Counted from the stretch's first letter, positions 47,979 through 58,426 are shown. The stretch: DNA of 64,000 nucleotides from Marinifilaceae bacterium (GCA_025210485.1 JAOARN010000051.1:1-64000), one strand, 5' to 3'. Translations and numbers: made by a program. The notes: generated by a model not told the origin, from the sequence alone.

Positions 47979-48022
47979 AAAAAAGGGGAAGGGCTTATTA
48001 ATAATCTTCCCCTCCCCTTTTT
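47979..48022 (-). terminator. Terminator of the second SusCD module
   Basis: On the minus strand an AAAAAGGGGAGGG stretch pairs with CCCTTCCCCTTTTT (one mismatch) around an A/T-rich loop, followed by more T. Confidence 0.75.
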
Positions 48023-48057
48023 GCTCTATTATTTATATAATTTAAAAACTCAGACTT

Positions 48058-49362
48058 TTAAAAGCTTTCGTTAATATTAAATGTTCTCGTGCCCATACCA
48101 ATATCTCCAACAGAAACATCACATTTCTTACTTTGCTTGATATTAACTCTTTTATCTATTCCCTCTTCAATTAGATCAGGGTCAGAAATAAAGAATATAA
48201 CATCTGAAGCATCATAAAACCATGGCTCCTCAAGTCCACCAACAGCTTCACCATTTAATATTCTAGCTTTAATCCATTTTGGATCTGCAGTAGTTCCTCC
48301 TAAAAGATCAACAGTAATTCTCCAACCTGGACCAGCCCAATTAGCCTTCATTTCAATAGGTCGAGTCTTATAACCACCTTCAATATTAGGATCTGCTATA
48401 ACGTTTTCAGTATCACTAGGATCAAGTGCATTACCATAAATTTCCATTTTTATTACTGCATAATTTATAGGACCTTGATATTTTCCTGTTTTAGTTGACA
48501 TTTCAATCCACTTTTGATTTTCGTAATCATAAGTCAACACTACCTCGTAATTTGCTTCTTCCGATTTTGTTAAAGAATATCCACCAAAAAATAAATCAAT
48601 ATCACCTTCTTCATTTGCATCTGCAGTAGGCTTCCCGCTTAACAAATTGATTGCTAAAACATCGCTCAAAGCAAATAAACTTCCATCATTAATCGAATAT
48701 TTATACTCACCTACAGAAACAGGTACAGTATCTCTTAACATTTTAACGTTTCTTGTATCAGAAAGTACTTTGAAATCTTCATCTGTTCCTTTGTATATAT
48801 CATCTGCAATACCAGCTCCCACTGGGTATACTCTATCTACCTTAAAAGCATACAACTTGCTCTCATCCATATTAAGAATTACAGCATACATACCTTTTGT
48901 AGTAATCTTAATAGGATCAGTGCCCTCTTTTACGCTAGCAACAAGAACAGAATCAGAGGTAATTTGACCATCTTTAGTGCTTATTTCAGATGCTTTTGAG
49001 TATTTCTTATCACCATCAATTCCATAAACAGTTGTAGCTTTTTTGTCCTTAACTACAGCAAAATTAAAACTTGCTTCTTCATCACAATTAACTAAAGCAA
49101 TTTTAATATTTTCATTTGCATCAATAGCATCTCCAGTAGTTGGATTTATAAGACTTGCATTAGTCATAAGTCCCAAAGGATCTCCAGCTTCAACAGCAGA
49201 ACAACCTGCTCCATAAACAAAAAATCCGTCTACAAATTGGCGTGATTCTGGCAATGGGATATAATCATTGTCATCATCATCACAAGATACAACAGTTCCA
49301 GCAACAAAAGCTAATAATAACAATTGTGCTATATACCATTTTATATTATATAGTTTTTTCAT
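48058..49362 (-). CDS. SusE/SusF-like surface lipoprotein
   Basis: 434 residues. Lipoprotein signal, Cys27 (GTVVSCDDDDND). The rest is beta-rich and acidic, with several Ig-like strands (AVILNMDESKLYAFKVDRVYPVGAG ...; WAGPGWRITVDLLGGTTADPKW near 340-365), the plan of outer substrate-binding proteins found after susD. Identified mainly by lipoprotein signal, fold pattern and position (10 bases after SusD). It likely adds substrate affinity at the cell surface. No catalytic motif. Confidence 0.65.
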   Translation of the reverse strand: MKKLYNIKWYIAQLLLLAFVAGTVVSCDDDDNDYIPLPESRQFVDGFFVYGAGCSAVEAGDPLGLMTNASLINPTTGDAIDANENIKIALVNCDEEASFNFAVVKDKKATTVYGIDGDKKYSKASEISTKDGQITSDSVLVASVKEGTDPIKITTKGMYAVILNMDESKLYAFKVDRVYPVGAGIADDIYKGTDEDFKVLSDTRNVKMLRDTVPVSVGEYKYSINDGSLFALSDVLAINLLSGKPTADANEEGDIDLFFGGYSLTKSEEANYEVVLTYDYENQKWIEMSTKTGKYQGPINYAVIKMEIYGNALDPSDTENVIADPNIEGGYKTRPIEMKANWAGPGWRITVDLLGGTTADPKWIKARILNGEAVGGLEEPWFYDASDVIFFISDPDLIEEGIDKRVNIKQSKKCDVSVGDIGMGTRTFNINESF

Positions 49363-49372
49363 AGTATTTATT

Positions 49373-50746
49373 TTAATCTAATAATTTAGGATTAGCTTTT
49401 ATAGCTGATTGAGGGTATCTTAATGTATATCTAGCATCATTTGCTTTAAGCACATAATCAGTACCATCTAAACTGTGAGTTATTTCCTTCTGATTAGTTC
49501 GTCTAAGGTCAAACCATCTGTGATCCTCAAAAGCAAATTCTCTAGCTTTTTCTGCTAAAATATAGTTCATCATAACAGTTCTGTCGGTTATACCATCAAG
49601 AATTGCAGCCTCTGCAGTGTACAAATCAGCAGCTAATCTTTTTTCTAGTAATTTTTTTAATATATCACCAGCATTTTTAACAGTACCTAATTTAGCTTCA
49701 TATTCAGCCATAATGAAAAGAATTTCAGAATATCTAAAACTACATCTATTTGCATTATCAGAATATTTTTTAATCTTAACTGGCTTAACAATCTGAGTTA
49801 TTGTACCTCCGGCACCATCATCAACATCTTCAGTTGTAAAATCGAACAATTCAGCTCTTCTATTATCTTTCTCATTATAAAGTCCAAAGATGAAATCAGA
49901 AGCATACACTTCTTCATTTCTGAATCTAAAGAAATGTTCAATAGCAAGAATATTTTCTTTAGAATTATAGTTATAAGCCAATGGGTGATCAGCAACTAAA
50001 TAATCTTCAATCAATTCAGAAAAATCAACATCAGCCTTTACAAGTTTCGCATAATCATTTGCTTTTTCTAAATCATTCTTGAAAAGATAGAAACGAGCAA
50101 AGAATGAGTTTAAAGCTTTTTTTGAAAACTTGAACTTATCACTTGTTTCATATACTTCTACATTAATTAACTCTTCAGCCTTTTTCAAATCTTCTTCAAT
50201 GAAATTATACATTGTTTCAACAGTTGTTTTTGGGAACAATTGTTCAACATCAATTTTTGTATACATTGGAGGAGCTTGATCACTAGCAGCGGTAGAGGCA
50301 TTATAAGGCTTAGCATACATATTCAATAATTTATAATGCATATAAGCTCTCATAGCAAAAGCTTCACCCATAAGTTGTTTTTCCTCATCCAAGTTTTCAT
50401 TATATGAAAATTCGTTGATTATCTGGTTTGTTAAAGCTATATTTCTGTATACACTTTCATAAACATATTCAGAAGTAACCTGACTTTGAGCGTCGTCTTT
50501 CCAAGCATAAATATCTTCAATATATTGCTTATTAGCATCACTTTCGTTAAGTAATACTTCATCAGTTCGAAGAGCCAAATTAGAATTTCCTGTATTAACA
50601 GCATTGTAATATGCACTTGCTAATACACGCGAATAATCTTCATATGTAGTTGGAACGACTTCTCCTTTGGGAGTAATGTCAAGGAAATCGTCACATGAAG
50701 TAAACACTCCCATTAATAATATTATACTATATATAATGTTTTTCAT
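49373..50746 (-). CDS. SusD/RagB-family surface lipoprotein (module 2)
   Basis: 457 residues. Lipoprotein signal with Cys18 (GVFTSCDDFLD). Family marks are TPKGEVVPTTYEDY at the N-terminus, AFAMRAYMHYKLLNMYAKPYN, and the ending EKAREFAFEDHRWFDLRRT. Partner of the SusC 11 bases upstream. Confidence 0.93.
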   Translation of the reverse strand: MKNIIYSIILLMGVFTSCDDFLDITPKGEVVPTTYEDYSRVLASAYYNAVNTGNSNLALRTDEVLLNESDANKQYIEDIYAWKDDAQSQVTSEYVYESVYRNIALTNQIINEFSYNENLDEEKQLMGEAFAMRAYMHYKLLNMYAKPYNASTAASDQAPPMYTKIDVEQLFPKTTVETMYNFIEEDLKKAEELINVEVYETSDKFKFSKKALNSFFARFYLFKNDLEKANDYAKLVKADVDFSELIEDYLVADHPLAYNYNSKENILAIEHFFRFRNEEVYASDFIFGLYNEKDNRRAELFDFTTEDVDDGAGGTITQIVKPVKIKKYSDNANRCSFRYSEILFIMAEYEAKLGTVKNAGDILKKLLEKRLAADLYTAEAAILDGITDRTVMMNYILAEKAREFAFEDHRWFDLRRTNQKEITHSLDGTDYVLKANDARYTLRYPQSAIKANPKLLD

Positions 50747-50757
50747 AACTTACTAGT

Positions 50758-53700
50758 TTAAAATCCAAGATTAACACCTAAAGAGAACGATTTTGGGATA
50801 GGTTGAGCATATCTGTTACCATAAGTTTCAGGATCAAAATATCCATCATAGTTAGATGAGATAACAAACATATTTCTTGCTTCAAGAGTCACTTTCATTC
50901 TGTCAATACCAAGTCTTTTGGTAATTGATTTTGGCATATTATAACCAAATCTAATATTAGAAATTCGGATGTAATTCATTTCTTTCACCCAAATATCCCA
51001 ATATCTCATTGGGTCAATACCAGCAACTCCAAGATTATACATATTATAGTTAGAAGTTTCTACATTGTCATTAGAATTAGACATTAATATTCTAGGTAAT
51101 CTTGCAGATGTGTTTGACTTAGACCATCTATTTAGAATATCACTGTTATAGTTTTGACCTTTATAGAACTCTGTAATTGTATAATCAGGACTTTCAATTG
51201 CTTTCTGACCAATTGTAAAGTTTGCAGAAATACTTAATTCGTAGTTTTTGTATTTAAACTTATTTACAATACCTCCGTTGAAATCAGGATCAGTAGTACC
51301 TCCATAAGTTAACATATCTCTCATTTGTTCAACTGTTACATCATTCCCGTTTGGTTTTAGGAAATCTAAACCTGAAACAACCTCACCTTTATTGTTATAA
51401 TATTGCATATAACCATTAGCATCGTATCCAGCAGTTTTCAAAACGAAGAATGAATTTACAGAATGACCAACTTTTGATGGGAAAACAGAATCGTCTCTTT
51501 GATTTTGTTTTTCAACTTCATTAGTATTCTTCGATAAATTGAAACTAGTAGTCCATTTAAAATCTTTTTTATCGATATTAAGACTTGACAATGAAAGTTC
51601 GAAACCTTTATTACTCATCTCAGCCCAGTTAGCAGAAGTAAAACCTTCTCCATTTTCTAATGGAATTTGTCTTAATTCGATCAAATCCGTACCATAACGA
51701 TAGTAATAATCCATACTAGCTCTTAATCTGTTATTTAAAACAGCAAAATCAAGACCAAAGTTATATGTTTTCGTTTTCTCCCAAGAAAGATTTGGATTAG
51801 GAAGCGAAGTCATATTTATAATTGGGTATCTTCCAGAAAGTATATTTACATATTTGTATTCACCAACAAAAACTGGTTTTGTAGATTTATCAACATTCCC
51901 TTGGAATCCAAAAGATGCACGTAATTTAACATCTCTTACAAAAGGATTATCTCTCAAGAAATCCTCTTGTGACACTCTCCAAGTACCACTAATAGACCAT
52001 ATAGGGGTAAATTTATCACGAGCATCAACACCGAATAAATTTGAACCATCGTATCTCAAACTAGCAAATAAAGTATACTTTGAATTGTAAGTATATGAAG
52101 CGGTTGAAAAGTATGAAACATAGGCATTTTCAGAAAAAGTCTTTGCAGATGGTTTAAAAGTACTAGAAGGAGCTTTTCCAGAAGGCATTACAACAGGTAA
52201 TGATTCTAAAGTTTGGAAGTTATAACCATACTGCTTGTTCTGATTACTTTCAGAAGTATTCTTTCTAATTTCACTACCCACCATTACAGATAAATCATGA
52301 ATATCGTTGAATGTTTTGTTGAAATGCAACATATTCTTGATATTATATTGATAGAAATCAGTGTGAATTTCTTCATGATATCCACCTTCAGGAAGGAAAA
52401 AGAAGAAATATCCATCCTCATCTTCACTACGCTTGTGTTTGTTCCACCAACCATGCTTACCGTTATTGAAATCATCTTCGTATTGAGCAATACTTGTTTC
52501 TGATTTCAGATATGCATCTCTCATGAAATAAGAATCTTCCTTAGCCTCTTTAGTGGTTACAGTTCTTTCTTTCTGAATACCAACTTGAGATGTAAGTTTT
52601 AAATTATCTGTGAATTTATAGTCTAAATCAAAGATTGCATTAACATTCAAAGCATCTAATTCATGAGAAGTGTTATTTCTCTCTTCCAAAATATTATAAT
52701 CAACGATTCTATTACCTTGACTAGTTTTAATATTTTGATCGTAAATATACTCTCCTTTTGAATCTGTTAATTTTTGATATGGATTAACAGTTCTAGCATA
52801 TTGCGTTGGATTGGTATACGAACCAGCTTGAGTTAAATAAGAATCAGTTGTTCTATTATTAATAAAAGTAGAAACACCGATATTTAATTTATCTGTAAGT
52901 TTAAACAAACCTTTCATAGTAAGGTTGACTCTTTCAAGTCCTGTTTTCTTAACAGTTCCTTCTTCCTTGTGATATCCACCAGAAACATAATATGTAGCAT
53001 CATCATTACCACCCGAAAGAGATAATGAATAATCTTGGTTACGGGCTACCTGAAATAATTCTTTTTCCCAGTCTGTATTTGTATTCCTTAAATCATTTAA
53101 TGATTTTCTAGTCTCATCCAAAAGTTTAGATTCACCAAAGGCTCTATAAACTTCAGTTTCAGAATTTTTACTTAACAATGTTGCAACACTACCTCTATTT
53201 GCATAGTAATTGTAACCAGGGTTGTTTAAAATATCTAATTCTAACTGTACTTTTTCATTAGCGTTTAAAAGATTTAATTTGTCATAATTAGGTCTTAAGC
53301 TAATAGTATTATTAGCAGAAAAAGATACTTTCATTTTACCTTTCTTACCACGTTTAGTAGTAACAACGATAACACCATTGGCAGCACGAGCACCGTAAAT
53401 AGATGTAGCAGCAGCATCTTTTAATACTGTAATACCTGCAATATCCTGTGGGTTTAAACCTCCAATTGAAGTATTTGAAAGATCATCAACATCAACGTTA
53501 TCATCGTCGAAATCAGGAAGATCTGGAGCATCAATTGGTACACCATCCACTACCCATAAAGGCGATGTATTACCACTAAATGATGAAACACCACGAATAG
53601 TAATTTTTGCACTTGAACCTGGAGCACCAGTTGCAACAGTTGTTTGCACACCAGCAAGTTTACCTTCAAGCATATTTTCAATACTTGCGACACCTGCTTG

Positions 53701-54120
53701 CTCTATTTCATCTAATTTTACAGTTGTAACAGAACCAGTATACTTGTTTTTTGTTATTTTTCCATAACCCGTTACAACTACCTCTTCGATTTGTTCTGCA
53801 TCTTCTGCAAGTTTAACTTTAACCTCAGTTTTCCCTTGAATATCTACCTCTTGAGTTTTATATCCAATAAATGAAATAGTAATTTTCTTTGCAGATTTAG
53901 GAACCTTAATAGAAAAAATTCCATCGATATTCGTAATTCCCGCAAATTGTTTTCCTTCTGCTTTCAATCGAGCCAACTCATCTTTAGGCACATAAACAGA
54001 AGCACCAATCAAAACCTCGCCATCCTTGGCAGAAGTAACTGTCCCTTTAATTTGTTTCATATCCTGAGCCCAAAGCATACATGGGAACAAGATTAGAAAC
54101 CAGGCTAGTAATTTCTTCAT
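50758..54120 (-). CDS. SusC/RagA TonB-dependent transporter (module 2, no STN domain)
   Basis: 1120 residues. Signal peptide (1-19), carboxypeptidase-regulatory domain (about 22-105), TonB-box region EEVVVTGYGKITK, plug with WVVDGVPIDAPD and ATSIYGARAANGVIVVTTKRGKKG, barrel ending KSFSLGVNLGF. The regulatory domain has an unusual Ala/Lys insertion (ELARLKAEGKQFAG) after VPKD. In contrast to the other SusC it lacks the STN domain, and no sigma/FecR pair is adjacent, so it is induced differently. Confidence 0.95.
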   Translation of the reverse strand: MKKLLAWFLILFPCMLWAQDMKQIKGTVTSAKDGEVLIGASVYVPKDELARLKAEGKQFAGITNIDGIFSIKVPKSAKKITISFIGYKTQEVDIQGKTEVKVKLAEDAEQIEEVVVTGYGKITKNKYTGSVTTVKLDEIEQAGVASIENMLEGKLAGVQTTVATGAPGSSAKITIRGVSSFSGNTSPLWVVDGVPIDAPDLPDFDDDNVDVDDLSNTSIGGLNPQDIAGITVLKDAAATSIYGARAANGVIVVTTKRGKKGKMKVSFSANNTISLRPNYDKLNLLNANEKVQLELDILNNPGYNYYANRGSVATLLSKNSETEVYRAFGESKLLDETRKSLNDLRNTNTDWEKELFQVARNQDYSLSLSGGNDDATYYVSGGYHKEEGTVKKTGLERVNLTMKGLFKLTDKLNIGVSTFINNRTTDSYLTQAGSYTNPTQYARTVNPYQKLTDSKGEYIYDQNIKTSQGNRIVDYNILEERNNTSHELDALNVNAIFDLDYKFTDNLKLTSQVGIQKERTVTTKEAKEDSYFMRDAYLKSETSIAQYEDDFNNGKHGWWNKHKRSEDEDGYFFFFLPEGGYHEEIHTDFYQYNIKNMLHFNKTFNDIHDLSVMVGSEIRKNTSESNQNKQYGYNFQTLESLPVVMPSGKAPSSTFKPSAKTFSENAYVSYFSTASYTYNSKYTLFASLRYDGSNLFGVDARDKFTPIWSISGTWRVSQEDFLRDNPFVRDVKLRASFGFQGNVDKSTKPVFVGEYKYVNILSGRYPIINMTSLPNPNLSWEKTKTYNFGLDFAVLNNRLRASMDYYYRYGTDLIELRQIPLENGEGFTSANWAEMSNKGFELSLSSLNIDKKDFKWTTSFNLSKNTNEVEKQNQRDDSVFPSKVGHSVNSFFVLKTAGYDANGYMQYYNNKGEVVSGLDFLKPNGNDVTVEQMRDMLTYGGTTDPDFNGGIVNKFKYKNYELSISANFTIGQKAIESPDYTITEFYKGQNYNSDILNRWSKSNTSARLPRILMSNSNDNVETSNYNMYNLGVAGIDPMRYWDIWVKEMNYIRISNIRFGYNMPKSITKRLGIDRMKVTLEARNMFVISSNYDGYFDPETYGNRYAQPIPKSFSLGVNLGF

Positions 54121-54240
54121 AAGTTTTCAGTTTTAAATTATAGATTATATTTTATTTTCTCTTTTATCAAGTAATGACTATAAAATCTTAGTTTTTATTA
54201 AAGATTTCATACTTTTCTAAAAGATTGGTTATACAAGAAT

Positions 54241-54268
54241 AGCAGCACGCGTATAAACACATGCTGCT
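54241..54268 (-). terminator. Weak hairpin between metalloprotease 2 and susC
   Basis: AGCAGCA (54241-54247) and TGCTGCT (54262-54268), 7-bp stem, no good T run on the minus strand. Possible attenuator or processing site inside the module. Confidence 0.4.
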
Positions 54269-54285
54269 TTGATTATTCTTACTAA

Positions 54286-56916
54286 TTACTTGTTTAATTT
54301 TAATGTATTTTCAATTCTTAAAATCAAATCTTGATAATGATATTTTGTCGCTGTATCAGCTATATTCTGTCGTTTCTTCAGCAGACTTAATATTCGTCTT
54401 AGCTCACCCCTTTTAATCGAGACATCATCAGAAACTCTATTCATCGTTGAATAAAAGATATTTCGATCTTTCAAATGTGTTTGTGACTTATCCGAGTTCG
54501 CATAATGATCACCATGCGAACACATGGTTGGCATCGAACCACAGCATGCACAGTCTGAAATATTGTCTAAGCCATCAATCTTATTTTTATGATATTTTTC
54601 AACTGCTTTGTTTTGACAAACTATTAATGCATCGACATAATTTTTCTGAGTTTGTCTATCATAAACACCAAGTTTTCTGCCATTAATTGTTTTTCTGAAT
54701 ATTCCTTTATAAAGATCATTCATCATATTTGCTACAGTATATGCATTTGAACCATTAGCTGCTTCATTTTCAAGCATTCTTGTTATTCTAGTTTTCTTTA
54801 ACAATGAATAATATATTCTAGCATGAAGATCTCGGAACATAGTTGTTGGAGCATATTCAATATCTCCAATAGCTGATTCTTTGATAGGATATGTTTTATC
54901 ATATATCTCAGCATTTGAAAGCCAAGTAGGCAAATTGAAAACATTATCAATCAGATACTTTATAGCCTCTTTTTGTTTTTGTTTTTCAACATGCACATAG
55001 GCTTTCTTGGTTTCACCATAAACCGGGCGGTCTAAATAAATACCACCAACATTTGCAACAACATGATTTGCGTACATAAACCACTGACCAATGATACCCA
55101 TCATCATTTTGCCAGCTTTAGTATAGTTAGCTCCTTCTTCACAAGACCAATTTTCAATTTCTTTGGAAATTCTTTTAAGATTTTTCAAACCATAAGAACT
55201 TGCTTTCATTGAATTATCACCTAAATCCTCACTTTGAGCTGAAGGATCTATTGTGTTTTTTCCACTTTGTTGTGGTCCATAATGATAAAGAGGATCATTT
55301 TCGTGTTTTCTAATTTCTTTGCTCAAGAAAGGTAATTCTTGCCAAGGAGTTTTTACGTCATACCAACGATAAGCCCATGCAATAGCGTATTTGTCATAAA
55401 TTCCAATCTGAGGAGTAATGTTCTTAACACCATCTCCAGGTTGCGCAACATAATTGAAACGTGCATAATCCATGATTGATGGAGCTGTAGCCATATTTGC
55501 AGTAAAACTTGGAGATCTTAAACTATCGACAGGATAAGAATATGAAGCGCCCATATTATGCATAAGACCTAATGTGTGTCCTACTTCGTGAGAAGAAACG
55601 AATCTAATTGCGTGAGCCATATGTTCATCAGTAAACTTATTAGCTCTAGCCTTAGGGTCGATAGCACCAGTTTGAATTCTAATCCATGAGTGTAGAGCAG
55701 TCATCACATTATGCCACCAAACAACATCAGCTTCAATAATTTCACCTGAACGAGGATCTACTACAGATGGACCCATTGCGTTTGCCTGACTAGAAGCAGC
55801 GTAGGTAATCATTGAATATCTAACGTCGTCTCCGTCAAAATCTGGATCATCAACAGGAGCATCTTTAGCAATTATTGCATTTTTAAAACCTGCTTTCTCA
55901 AAAGCTTTTTGCCAATCGAAAATACCATCTTTGATTGATTTAACCCATTGTCTTGGAGTCGCAGGGTCAATATAAAATACGATTTGTTTTTTAGGTTCAA
56001 CCAATTCACCATTCAAGTATTTTTGAACATCTTCATCTTTAGGTTCCAATCTCCATCTGTTAACAAGTTGTCTTTCTTCCAACTCGTGCTGTGAATCAGA
56101 ATAATAAGTTCTGTCTGTAGTAAAATAACCTACTCTTTCATCAGCAAAACGAGGAGTCATTGGTTTTACAGGAAGTAAAACTAAATTAACAGTAGACTCC
56201 ATAGATACAGTAATACCTTCAGCTTGAGTAGTCAATAAAGATTTCACAACAACATTCTTAGGAAATGATTTAAATGATTCTATTTTAGACAAAGAAGTGT
56301 TTGCTGAAGATGAAATACCTAAAATTGTAAATAGTTTATTTAAGCTATTTTTACTTCCATCAAATATCTTATTTACTTTTATAACAAAGGAAGTAGAGTC
56401 TTTTCCAAGACATTCTAAGTCAAAGCTTTCGCGCATTGAACTAATGTAATTATCTTTAAAAGATAGTGCGATTGCATCTCCCTCTTTTGCCTCATAATTA
56501 GGCTTATAAGTTCTAACAAATACTTTATTATTTATAGTATCTTTTTCAAATCGAACAACTAAATTTTGATAATTAATACCTTTATTTAAACCCAGTCCAT
56601 TAACCTCAGAAGATACTTTCGAGATTTTATTCACTATTAAAAAGTCACGATCGATTAGATTATTTTTAATTTCGAAATAGTAATCTTTCCCCACTCTGTG
56701 AATATCAATTACACCTGTTTTTGTAACAGCGTCTGATTTTATAACATCATCATACTTTTTAAGACTGCTTTTCTTTTTATCAGACTTCTTCGTCTCTTCA
56801 ATCTTTGCCTGCTTTTTTTTCTTCTTCTTCCAGAAACCAAAATCATTGGCACTTGCTATTGAAATGCTTGGTATAAGCATAACAAAAATGACTAAAACAT
56901 TTAAAAACCTTCTCAT
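54286..56916 (-). CDS. Secreted zinc metalloprotease (metzincin, DUF4953 type) with C-terminal Cys/His cluster
   Basis: 876 residues, paralogue of the 850-residue protease. Signal peptide (1-23), then FWKKKKKKQAK, a basic stretch also seen in the paralogue. Zinc motif HEVGHTLGLMH at 443-453 (HExxHxxGxxH) with PSIMDYARFNYVAQPGDG downstream. Near the C-terminus is an insert not seen in the paralogue: Cys789, Cys791, Cys792, Cys799, His801 and His804 (DCACCGSMPTMCSHGDH), a possible second metal site. First gene of the module; SusC follows after 165 bases. Confidence 0.88.
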   Translation of the reverse strand: MRRFLNVLVIFVMLIPSISIASANDFGFWKKKKKKQAKIEETKKSDKKKSSLKKYDDVIKSDAVTKTGVIDIHRVGKDYYFEIKNNLIDRDFLIVNKISKVSSEVNGLGLNKGINYQNLVVRFEKDTINNKVFVRTYKPNYEAKEGDAIALSFKDNYISSMRESFDLECLGKDSTSFVIKVNKIFDGSKNSLNKLFTILGISSSANTSLSKIESFKSFPKNVVVKSLLTTQAEGITVSMESTVNLVLLPVKPMTPRFADERVGYFTTDRTYYSDSQHELEERQLVNRWRLEPKDEDVQKYLNGELVEPKKQIVFYIDPATPRQWVKSIKDGIFDWQKAFEKAGFKNAIIAKDAPVDDPDFDGDDVRYSMITYAASSQANAMGPSVVDPRSGEIIEADVVWWHNVMTALHSWIRIQTGAIDPKARANKFTDEHMAHAIRFVSSHEVGHTLGLMHNMGASYSYPVDSLRSPSFTANMATAPSIMDYARFNYVAQPGDGVKNITPQIGIYDKYAIAWAYRWYDVKTPWQELPFLSKEIRKHENDPLYHYGPQQSGKNTIDPSAQSEDLGDNSMKASSYGLKNLKRISKEIENWSCEEGANYTKAGKMMMGIIGQWFMYANHVVANVGGIYLDRPVYGETKKAYVHVEKQKQKEAIKYLIDNVFNLPTWLSNAEIYDKTYPIKESAIGDIEYAPTTMFRDLHARIYYSLLKKTRITRMLENEAANGSNAYTVANMMNDLYKGIFRKTINGRKLGVYDRQTQKNYVDALIVCQNKAVEKYHKNKIDGLDNISDCACCGSMPTMCSHGDHYANSDKSQTHLKDRNIFYSTMNRVSDDVSIKRGELRRILSLLKKRQNIADTATKYHYQDLILRIENTLKLNK

Positions 56917-57283
56917 ATCCTTTATAAAACATTTGTATTATTAAAAAACTCAACTCATAGAATTGAATAAATAATCTATGAAGTGTGTGTTTTTGTTTTC
57001 CGTTTACATATTTGATAGACCTACCAATAATCTTTTGAATTAGAATTAATAGGACTATTTGCATCAATAAAGATTTAACGGTACAAAAATGTTTTTAAAA
57101 AAAAAGACAAAAAATAAAGAGGGTATGAACTAGGTTTATTCGGGAATGAAATGGACAATGTGAAGAATGAAGCCCAAATATAAGCTTGGTATTTATCTAT
57201 CCAACATCCTGAATCAGTTAGTTTGAACACAAAAACTAATTAATTAAAATATTGATTATCAACACACATCAAATACAATAAAT
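56917..57283. other. 367-base divergent spacer
   Basis: No gene seen. It holds a minus-strand promoter candidate for metalloprotease 2 (57175-57204) and the upstream region of the plus-strand beta-propeller lipoprotein. Confidence 0.4.
57175..57204 (-). promoter_or_regulatory. Promoter candidate for the second SusCD/protease module
   Basis: On the minus strand a TTG (57202-57204) is followed after 19 bases by TATATTTG (57182 to 57175), a good -33/-7 pair. The leader to metalloprotease 2 would be about 250 bases. Confidence 0.45.
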
Positions 57284-58426
57284 ATGAATAGATTATTTTT
57301 TTTAATATTATTCCTAAATGTAATAATATTTTCATCATGCTCAAAAGATGATGATTCAGAATACATTCCAACAAATGATGACTATAATTATATTGCTTAC
57401 GCATACAAAAAAAATCAAGGAATAGTAGCATTTATTTCCAACGATGGCAAAGTTTGGAATATGAATAAAACCAATATTTCTTTTAATGATTATAAATTCA
57501 AAAGAATAATTTATGCAGAATCAAAACTTTGGGCTCTTAAAGATTACAGATCTAATAAGGATTGTCCGCTACTAATGAATAGCACGGATGGCTTAAATTG
57601 GGAAGAGGTAAATACCAATTTATCAACAGAAGATAAAACAAATAAAAATATTTACGATATTTTTTATGATAAAGAAAAAAAGAAATTTATACTGTGTACA
57701 GAGGGTGCTACTGAAGATATAGGAGCCTTTTTGTACAGCGATAATGGAACAAAATGGTCTGACTTGCTTACCCATAATAATGTTGGGGCCAGAAAATCAA
57801 TAACTAAACTAAACAACAACTTATATATCTCAACAGGAAATAAAGGTAAGTACCAAAGAATTGACAATATTTTGATATCCTCTGATTTAATCAATTGGAC
57901 TAAATCAGAGAATCCATTTGGTGATAACTGGAATAACTCTATAAAAGCTGGGGATAATATATTAGTATCAAGACCTTCAATTCTAGGTAATTCGAACGAA
58001 AAACATCCTCAGATATGTCTAAGCTCTGATGGCGTAAAATGGGAAAAGACTCAAGGTACTATTGACTATAATATTAACTACAGATCCAGTGATTGTTTGT
58101 ATCCTGGAATTATTGAACTTTGCTATGGTAATGGCATATACATGGCCTTATCTGACAATTTAAAAGGATTATTAAGATCAGAAGATGGATTAAATTGGAA
58201 ATCGGCGGGTAAATTCGCAGACAAATGGAAAGAAACAACAGTCAGCTTCCACAATGATTTATTTTTTGCGGGAGCCTCAACCTACGATAACAACACTAAC
58301 AGTTTTAATAGTGATGAAAATGTTGAAATTCTGTATATCTCAAAAGATGGCCTGAAATGGGAACCAGTAATCAATTCAAAAGCTTGCAGTATTGATTATA
58401 TAAACTATCTGCCTTTAAGAAAATAA
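57284..58426 (+). CDS. Beta-propeller (BNR/sialidase-like repeat) lipoprotein
   Basis: 380 residues. Lipoprotein signal with Cys19 (VIIFSSCSKDDD). The body has repeated short motifs of the S/DG-x-x-W type: NDGKVWN, STDGLNWEEV, SDNGTKWSDL, SSDLINWTKS, SSDGVKWEKT, SEDGLNWKSA and SKDGLKWEPV, about seven blades in all. Such folds bind glycans or proteins; no sialidase Arg triad is recognisable, so a binding rather than catalytic role is likelier. Alone between two minus-strand modules. Confidence 0.7.
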   Translation: MNRLFFLILFLNVIIFSSCSKDDDSEYIPTNDDYNYIAYAYKKNQGIVAFISNDGKVWNMNKTNISFNDYKFKRIIYAESKLWALKDYRSNKDCPLLMNSTDGLNWEEVNTNLSTEDKTNKNIYDIFYDKEKKKFILCTEGATEDIGAFLYSDNGTKWSDLLTHNNVGARKSITKLNNNLYISTGNKGKYQRIDNILISSDLINWTKSENPFGDNWNNSIKAGDNILVSRPSILGNSNEKHPQICLSSDGVKWEKTQGTIDYNINYRSSDCLYPGIIELCYGNGIYMALSDNLKGLLRSEDGLNWKSAGKFADKWKETTVSFHNDLFFAGASTYDNNTNSFNSDENVEILYISKDGLKWEPVINSKACSIDYINYLPLRK

